A model generated the notes under the pieces. It was not told the origin of the DNA and searched no databases. It saw only the letters and a list, made by a program, of their open reading frames with translations. A DNA stretch of 64,000 bases from Isochrysis galbana (Eukaryota > Haptophyta > Isochrysidales > Isochrysidaceae). Where the stretch lies: the NCBI GenBank assembly GCA_018136815.1, contig CM030934.1, forward strand, positions 7,276,977 to 7,340,976, in the 5' to 3' direction. Numbering within the stretch: position 1 is the first letter of the stretch; each line of letters starts with the position of its first letter. Below are positions 55,759 through 64,000 of the stretch, piece by piece. A program made the position numbers and the translations under genes.

Positions 55759-56062
55759 TAGGTTGCACGCGGCACGCGTTCGAGACTGCTCGGACCTGTG
55801 CTGGTAAGTATAGTGCTATCGGCACCTGTCACTTTTTTTTGACAACTTGTACCTTTTTTATATTCCTTACTAATATTTTTATTTTTAATCGTAGATCGGT
55901 CAGCCATATGACGAGACATCTGACGTTCACCGTCAGGTTCAACTGACCTGACACCTACCTGACGACAGTGACGTCAGGCCTGGCGTGACAACTAGGGCCG
56001 GGACGCCTCTGGCCTCTGGCAGATGGGGGAGGGAAAGGGGAGTGTCTCAGCCGACACACGCG
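55759..56062. other. Intergenic with GTCAGG-type motif cluster
   Basis: An AT-rich segment (55827-55890) is followed by repeated CGTCAGG/CCTGACG motifs, including a TGACGTCA palindrome at about 55967-55974. The same motif type clusters at 30900-30990. No gene recognised. Confidence 0.45.
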
Positions 56063-59000
56063 TGTCGAGTCGAGCGCTACCGGAGGGCTCTGAGCCACTC
56101 CGTCGCGAGCGGCACCGGCGGCTAGCGCGGCGCTTTGTCCCTCCTCCCCACCGGGAGTCGGGTGAATGAAATTCTGGACTGGGTCGGGCAACCCCATTCG
56201 GGTGTATGGACAGGGAACGAACGGCGAACGAAGGACTGTGGGGCGGCGAGGCGCTCCTAGCGGCCCTAGTGTGATGGGTTGTAAGAGATTGTTAGACCTA
56301 CAAAGAACTCTTCCCTCAGGGAGGGAGCCTAGGCTGCTTGAGTGCAGCGACGCAGCGAACAACGACGGACAACGGAGCTGAGAACAACAGGATACACCGA
56401 CTCACGAACACACCGGAATCATTCACCCAAACAAAGCAAATTATCAAGCAACCGCGACCCCAAATCACCGATAACTCAAACACGTCGCGAGAGACGGAGA
56501 GAGAGAGCGAGAGAGAGAGAGACTCCGCAGCGACGGCCGGAGCGTGTCTCCGTTGTAACTTCCCACGTAGTGGAGAGTCCGAAGGGGAGCGTCCTGTCGC
56601 GCGACCACGGCGATCACTTTGGATACAGATCGCAACGAGATGTCTTCACGACCGAATAAATCTTGCCGTTGAGCGTGAACCTTCTAGACGCTTCTAACGA
56701 ACAACCCTGAGTAGCAACCAAGGGGAAGAAACACCAAAGGGGCCAAGGCTTGCATGTAACTTGCATCAAGGGGAAAGATTCCCTCACCTAGGAAGCGAAC
56801 CTACACCGATCTCCAAGGGGAGATGGCAAATTAAACCTCAAATCTCGAGCGGCTAGAGCAACCGACTCGCTCGCCAAAACCTTGACCGAGAAGAAAGAAG
56901 CAAGGACCTACAAGCCAAGGGTAGCGGACCTAGGGAATGTGAGAGGAAGTTTCCGAACGCCAACGCGAACGCCAAACGCCGGAAGGCAACGAAACCCTAA
57001 CCAAGCCAAGCGGAACCTACGAAGAACAGGCCTGGACGACAACGACAACGAAAGTGAAAGTGAGCAAGTCCCAAGCAAGAACCGGAACTCAACAAGAAAC
57101 AACAAGCCTTGCAAGAAGCTAAACAAGCCTTCACAAGGTAACTCGAGAGCCTGAGACAAGCGCGCAGCGAGTGACAGGCGACCTGGCTCCTTTGGGTCAA
57201 GATTACCCGAAAGGAGGAAACCCGGAATCTAGACCTGACAGACAGGCTAGAAGGAACGAAACAAGAACTCGAATTCTAGATCGCTAGGGACGAACCCTAC
57301 CAACCTAGATGTACCTGAGCTTCGCCGTGTGGCCGCACGACGAAGGACCTGGAAATAAGAGCCTAGAAATCGCATCATCTAGGATGAATGCGACACCCCC
57401 CGACTAAGATCGAGACGTCTCCCGATGTCGAGCGTGAACCTGGAAACAGAGACCTGGAACCTGGAACCTGAGCTGACCAGAGGTCAGAATCGGAACAAGA
57501 AGCAACGAAACATAGCGAGCGAAACGTGGAGACAAGAACACCCTTTGGATCCAAAGCGAGCACGAAATCGGCGGCTTAACGCGGCGGCCTCTTTCGTACG
57601 CACTGCCCCACCCACTTCTCCCTTTTACAGGAGCTTTGCTCGGGTGTTGCGCCGGGTGTAGAGCGCAGGCAGCACGCGTTCAGCACCTCCATGATTCGCT
57701 CGGACGGAAACTTGAACTCGGAGCCCCAGCCGAGGCGTGGGGCTAGCCTAGAGGGACGGGTCCCTTACCCAAGACATGGGATCAACGAGGATGGAGCCTG
57801 GATCGAGTGCGCGAAGACGGCGCATCGAGAACGGGAGGAAGAGGAGTATCCCTGGCCGACGAAGAAGTTGCTTCCGGGGACTCAACATCTTCTGGACAAG
57901 TCTCTTCGACGGAGCGATCATAATCATCAAGCAAATCAGAACAACGACGGAGCAACTCGGAACGAGGCTCCCAGGTGGCTTCTCGAAGAGAATAGCCACG
58001 CCACTTCACGAGGTACTCGGTAGAATCGCCATGGCTACGACGATCGAGCAACTTCTCAACGATGTACTCGTCGTCAGCCAGCGGCTCTTCATCAACGAAA
58101 GTATGATACGGCCGGAGGTTCGAGATGTGCACCTCCTCCTTGACTAACCGGTTCTCCAGATCACGGAGTCGGTACCTAGTGTCGGACAGAGCCTCTACGA
58201 CGCGGTAGGGACCCGAGTAGATGAATTGCAACTTGTTGGCGTGGCCTGGTAATCGCATGCAGACGCGATCCCCAGGTTCGAAACGCGCTGGTCTTTGAGA
58301 CTTGATGGTAGCGTCACGGACTGACTCAGCCTGAGCGGCTAGGGTAGCCTCGAGAGCGCTGGACCACGAGAGGCGGAGGCTCGCATTGAGCCTGGATGCG
58401 TACGAGCGAACGTCGGCGGACGCCGCCTCGAGAGCAGTTGGCGAAACGGTCTTCGGATCAGAGAGTTGAGCGGGCAGACGCAGCTCACGCCCAAAGATCA
58501 AAGACGCTGGAGACCGGGAGGTAACACGACCGGAAGAAGCCCTCAACGAGAGGAGTAGGAACGGCAAATGGTCGACCCAATGACCGCCACCCTCGTTCGA
58601 GGCGCGCATCAAACGAATGAGCGTTTGCTGAGCGCGTTCGACGAAGCCTACACCCTCATGTCGATACGGCTCTGTACTCGACAAATCAGTCCCGGTGAGC
58701 TCCAGAATACGCGAAACAAGAACCGAACAAAGATTCGAACCGGCGTCGGTCCGAAGCTGCCTAGGGACTCCATAACGCGTCACAATCAAGCGGATGAACA
58801 TGTCCAAGGCCATCTCCGACGAGGGATCCCCATTCGACGGCTCAGCCTCAATCCATCGAGTGAGCGAGTCGATGAAGACGACCAGCTTGTCGTAACCCGA
58901 GACTCCAGGCACGAAGTTGTGAGTGGGAGCTAGCGAGAGCACGTCGCAGTAGACCACATCAAAGGGGTAGGTACCCACAGAGAGACCGGAGGGCGACGCT

Positions 59001-62000
59001 AGAGCCCTAGGTAGCGGCTTGGCGAGGGTGCACTCGTGGCATTCTCGGACGTAGGACGCAACGTCGGAAGACATGCCAGGCCAGTATACCCGAGTACGAA
59101 GAAGACCAGACATACGAGAAACTCCAAGGTGACCGGAGCGATCGTGGTAGGCAAAAAGGTAGCGAGACCGCAACAAGGGCGGAACGTAGAGCACTAGCGA
59201 GTCCGAGTCGGTGGAGTCAAGGACGGTGCGATAGTAGACGAGCCCATCGTGAACGACGAAACGGCGAAGCATCTTGGATTGCTGAGCGGGAGCGGGAGCG
59301 GGAGCGACAGGACTGGAACACGAATCATCGTCGGCAACGGGGCCTGAGGCGGCGGCCGGCGGAGGCGACCCTTGGCCTGATGGCTCGTGGTTGGCCGTCT
59401 CTCCTGAGCCTAGTAGTGGCTCTACGAACGGATCTTCCGCCAGGGCCGCTTTCATCTCTGCGGAAGTCGGCGTACCCGGAGCCAAATAACTGGACTGGAT
59501 GGCGGGCCCGGAATCGGAGGCTCGACGACGAGATCGGTCCAAGGCTTGAAGCCCTCGCGCCGTAGCTACGGAGCGCGTGATGGCAGCCACCGGATGAGAC
59601 CGTTCATGCTCGGCTAGAGACTCTGAGCCAGGCTCACGTACCGCTAACGACGCTGGGCCGGCGAGTGGTTCGTCTTCGTGTTCCGGCTCCAGGGATGCTA
59701 GCCGGGACAGCCCGTCAGCATCCTGATGAACAGCTCCTGGTTTATGTTCGACATCGAACCGGTACTCAGCCAACTTGAGAGCCCACCGAGTCAGCCGAGA
59801 GGCTGGCCCACCGGCTACTTGATCCTTCATGGTATGCAGCCATCGCAGCGCGGAGTGGTCGACGACTAACTTGAACCGACGCCCCCAAAGGTAGGGTCGC
59901 CAATTTCGGATTGATTCCAGGGCAGCCAAGAGCTCAATCTCGGTCACCGTCCAGTGGCGTTCGGCCGAGGTGAGACTGCGAGCGTAGTACCCAACGACTC
60001 GTTCACGGTTATCGTCTCCTAGCTGCGAGAGGATGCCGGCGATGCCCAACTTGCTAGCCCCATCGGTCTTGACGATGAAGGGCCGATCATCCCTGGGTGG
60101 AGTCAAGACGGGCTCCGAAGTGATCGCTGTCTTGAGCTCTTGGATAGCTCGGCGACACTCCTCGGACTGAGACTCCTTTGCCACGTCACAGCCCTTCCGC
60201 GTGAGGGCAGTGAGAGGAGCAGCCTTAGCGGCGAATTGGCGAATGAATCGACGGTAGTAGGAGCAAAGGCCGAGGAAAGATCGAACCGCTTCCAAGGAGT
60301 TGATGGATGACGGGTCGATGTCGGCGACAGCTGCGACCTTCTTCGGGTCCATCTTGAGACCTTCCCTCGAGACAACGTGACCGAGGTACTCCGTAGAGGT
60401 GGCAAAGAAGACACACTTGGACATCTTGCAGGTCAGGCCGGCCCACTCTAGCCGCTCGAGAACTAGGTCTAGCCGGTGAAGCATTTGCTCGAACGAAGCT
60501 TGTGCCCTGGCCTCTTCGGAAGGACCCACGCCCGTTGACCAGATGCCCACATCATCGAGGTAAGGCATGCAGATCTCCCACGCTAGCGCACCGAGAACGA
60601 TGTCCATCAAGCGGCACATGTAGGAGGGACCTGATTGGATGCCGAACGGTAGAAAGTTGAACTCGTATTTGCCGCGGTGGGTGGTGAAAGCGGTGATATG
60701 TTTGTGCGATTCTTTGATCGGGATGCCCCAAAAACCAGAGGCTAAATCGAGAGTACATAAGAAGAGAGAACTGAGCGGCCCTTGGCCGGATGCTAGCCTA
60801 TCGATAGCCTCCACAATGAGGGGTAGAGGGCTATCCTCGACGCGTAGCTTGGCGTTCGTGTCGCGGTAGTCCACGCAGAATCGAACGGAGCCATCTTTCT
60901 TGCTGACCAGGACTACTCGGGAAGCCCAAGCCGAATTTGACTTGCGAATAATGCCGGCGGCTTCCATCTTGGCTACCTCCTCTTCTATGATGAGCTCGCC
61001 TGCGCGGCCCACTCTAGACGGAGCGTGCCGGTGAGGAACAGCGCCGGGGTTGAGTGGCAACTCCACCTCGAGAACGTGCGTATGGTTTGGAGCCCCCGGG
61101 TGCAACGCGAAAGCTTTGATGCGCCGGGCCAAGAGTTGGCGTACTTCTTCTCGTTGATCGTCGGACAGAAGCCGGTCTGGATCGATGGTGGCTGAGTCGA
61201 GTAGAGATCGTTGCTCCTCGCTCAGCGCGGTGACAGGGTCACCATCCCCCTCGCTTCCAGTCGGAGTCCAGCCCCGGTGCAACTTGAAACGCACCTGGAG
61301 CGAAGCTATCGGATGCAGAGACGGCAGGGTCAGCGCATCGACTCCGGTGTGGATGATCGTCACCGCGATGCGATGATCGTCCGTGGGCGTGACCACCGTG
61401 GGCATTACGAGAGGGGACGAATCGAGAGCCTCGCGATTTGGTAGGCGGTCGACCAGCATCGCGCAGTCCGAATGATCTCGGAGAGCTAGCGGAACCCTGA
61501 CCCAGATGGTTGCGCGGTGGAAGGCAGGAATCGTCACCGCTTGCTCCGTATAGAGAAGATATTCGGACGAGGTAGACGCCGGAGCTTTGGCCGCAAACTC
61601 GTCGGCAGACTCAAAGAGAGGTGTATAGAGTGGCTGTCTAGCATCAGCAGCAGCCTCACCCTCCGATCCGGCCGGGATCTCTCGTGTTCCCGTCGACCTC
61701 TCCAGAAAGTCGACAGTCAGCGGCTGTCCGGGTGACATCGAGATAGCTCCGACGAAGCCGGAGTCCGCGACTGGGGGCGGCGCCGTGGAAACTCTGACTA
61801 CGCATTCGGAAAGGACTCTTGAAGAGTCTTCTGAATCGCCAGAGGCAGGACGGAGGCGGAGGCTTCCTTCCGAGCTCGCGGCGTCGAGAGAAATGGTAGC
61901 GGAGTGAGCGGCCAAAAAATCGTTCCCGAGCAGCAGCATCGGGTTTCCTTCGATGACCGCGAACGAATGACGGAAGAGGCGACCGGACAAGGAGAAGACG

Positions 62001-64000
62001 AGGCTAGCCCGGCCCCTAGTGATGAGAGGAAGGCCGTCCGGCCCATGTAGGTTGGGGACGGTAGCGTCCGATACGCGTTCGACGCAAGCGTCTTCAGGTA
62101 GTCGATCGAGAAGAGCAGTGGTGATTACTGACGGGCCCGCTCCAGTGTCAGCCAGGGTGCTGTTCACCGTGAGGGCAACGTCCGGGAGAACGAACCCTTG
62201 AGCTGCGCGGTCGCCATCGGCACGGCAGACCACGAGATCGCGGACATAGAGGCAGTGACGAGGGTAGAGCGGCGGCGGAGTGTCCGCGATAGATTCTACT
62301 GGAAGCGAGGTTCCGGCTCCGGGTGACGGGGTGGTTGGATTGGAGGCTGGCCTGGACGGAGAAGGTTCATCGACGTGGGGCACTCGCTCGATAGCGGCGG
62401 CTACCGTCTGCGGCACGAATGGTATTGAAGAGTATGGGGATGCCTTTGCCGAACTAGAGGGGTTAGGCACGCCATCATAGCCTAGCCCTCGACGGTCCGT
62501 CGGATGCCGAGGTTGATCCATTTGGCGTGACCATTCCTTCTCCAGGGACTTCTGCAAGTCTGTCTTCGGAAGCTTCGACAACTCGGAAAATCCGGCCGCA
62601 CTGAGGCCCCTAGCGGCAGCCCCATCGCCACACAATGCCTGTGGAGTACCTTCTCCGTCGGCGGCGTCGGAGGGCTTGGTCTCGAGGGCCTGCATGCTCC
62701 GGTGTTCTGGAGTCTCGGGCGTATCATCTTCTCCCGAGTCCAGCCCAACATCCCCGTTTTCAAGTGGCCTTTCGGCTACGACCGAACCGGTCGGTTCGGC
62801 CACTCCTTCGTCGCCAGCCGTGAAGGAGGCGCTCGGAGATAGTGCATTGATGCCTTGAGAGCCCAGTCGAGACAAGATGGGAGGTTCCGACGGCTCCGCA
62901 GCTGCCGCTTGCTCAGCGATTTCTTGGGCGATGGAAGGCGTGACATCCTGCCACCGATGGACCCCCGAAATTACATCACGATCGAAGACCTGCCACTTGC
63001 TGCGGCGCTTCTTCACCGTGTTTGGAGGGCCTGGCGTTGTAGAGCGGTCCCTTATGGGCCACTCCCACGGCGTGAAGCGGTCTCCTTTCGCCTCGGTCCC
63101 GTCTTGCGATACGTTAGTTTCCGAGTCCTCCTGATGAAGCAGGCGAGACGCATCGGCAACGGGGCCTACGTCCGGGATCACGACAACCGAATCAGACACT
63201 AGCGAACCGCTGGGAGGCGTGAGGTGAGAGCTAGAAGCTGCTTCGCCTCTCCCCTCCATGAAGCGAGCCAGAGCCGTCCTCGGCTCAGCCAGTTCGAAGC
63301 CGGTCGAGCAGAGCGAAGGGCGTTCTCTCAAGCTGGCAGCAGCTTGGGAAATTGCCCAGTCCACCGTGAAGTCGAGCGAACGCGACGCCTTGGCTTTGCG
63401 CGCATAACGGCGCAAGACTGGCATCCACTGGGCCGCCATTGCACCGGCAATGCCCACATAGGTGCGGCTGCGAAGGGCGCCACGGTGGGGCGACGGCGAT
63501 AGATCCGCCATCGCGGATAGACGTCCCTCGACAATCTTCGAAGGCTGCAGGGGCGGGAGTGAAGCCGTCAGGTACAGGCCAGTTGCTTTTTGATGGCCCG
63601 TGCCGTGCTGCCACGGCTGCACAAACTGCCGCGGTCGCAACCCCCCGACTAAGGCGGAGGCTTCCGCGTGCATTCGAGGATTTTCGACGGCAACGAAAGG
63701 CGCGTCGGCGCTCGCCATGGCGAGGAAGACTCTAGCGGCGGATTCGAGAGCCTGGCGTCGTCCCGGCTCCCGATCGAGCCACTGGCAACTCACCGCCGAC
63801 AAATACGTGCACGGCGGATGCGCGACCACGAGGTCCCAACCTAGATTTTGAATGTGAAGAGCATCTCCGCAGAAGTGGGGAATGTAGTCGATCTCCGACG
63901 GTCGTAGATCGCACGTCGCGACGTGCGCTCCGGCGAGTAGGAACATCGAAGACACGACCCCGCTAGCTTCACCGACGACCAGAACGCGGGGTGGAGGAAT
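56063..64000 (-). mobile_element. Ty3/gypsy chromodomain element with methyltransferase-like domain (continues past window)
   Basis: The 3' LTR is about 56063-57395 (1333 bp, TGTCG at one end and CGACA at the other), preceded on the minus strand by a G-run polypurine tract. The pol-type frame is open from 57782 to the window edge, over 2070 residues. In order it reads: a cytosine-methyltransferase-like domain (edge to about 63380; VVGEASG motif I, CDLRPSE, HPPCTYLS near 63806-63833, ENP near 63680), a low-complexity linker, an aspartic protease (DTGAG near 62140), reverse transcriptase (MPYLDDVGIW), RNase H, an H2C2-type zinc finger and integrase, and a chromodomain (YLVKWRGY). The visible part looks whole. 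The 5' LTR and any gag are outside, so the age cannot be judged from LTRs. Confidence 0.88.

Noticed and set aside
53630-55766. A target duplication around the long retroposon copy
   Set aside because: Only GTTGC matches at the two ends, too short to separate from chance.

Overview
This is nuclear DNA of a GC-rich, gene-sparse eukaryote, probably a unicellular alga or other protist. The evidence is a 17-exon UPF1 gene with GT-AG introns, a tetraspanin/anoctamin gene with one intron, a membrane hybrid histidine kinase, chromodomain Ty3/gypsy elements, hAT transposons and LINE fragments. I cannot name the lineage. Two 100-N blocks (21384-21483 and 41527-41626) mark assembly gaps, so this is a scaffold.

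Host genes, left to right: an R3H/UBA protein (273-2726, +); a 1354-residue hybrid histidine kinase (10890-14954, +); an ankyrin-repeat relic (about 15044-15435); a block of small single-pass membrane proteins between inverted repeats (18345-20541), possibly a virus-like fossil; a TPR protein cut by gap 1 (21073-21383, -); a HAD/Cof phosphatase (24676-25572, -) divergent from a tetraspanin-anoctamin fusion (26484-30548, +); an unidentified gene cut by gap 2 (41371-42028, +); a possible Fanzor remnant followed by structured tandem repeats (44066-44760); a small coiled-coil gene (45588-46056, +); and UPF1 (46672-52753, -).

The rest is mostly mobile DNA. One retroposon family supplies at least ten copies. 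Four are bounded by 13-18 bp target-site duplications (3631-4547, 8654-9486, 16367-17125, 43025-43781). Their 5' tip is a hairpin whose stem sequence differs between copies but stays paired. Their 3' tail resembles that of the LINE at 21484-23170. A long member (53637-55758) encodes a protein with two CCCH zinc fingers. The LTR fossils are a copia relic (5340 to about 8050), an incomplete chromodomain gypsy with almost identical LTR copies (31398-38531), and a second gypsy (56063 to beyond 64000) whose visible frame is open and carries a cytosine-methyltransferase-like domain ahead of the protease. A small hAT element (39457-40307) has clear terminal inverted repeats and an 8-bp target duplication.

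The host genes look unrelated to one another. Points most worth following are the methyltransferase-bearing gypsy, the tetraspanin-anoctamin fusion with its calcium-site residues in place, the hairpin-tipped retroposon family, the Fanzor-like scrap with its 173-bp structured repeats, and the membrane-protein block with inverted ends.
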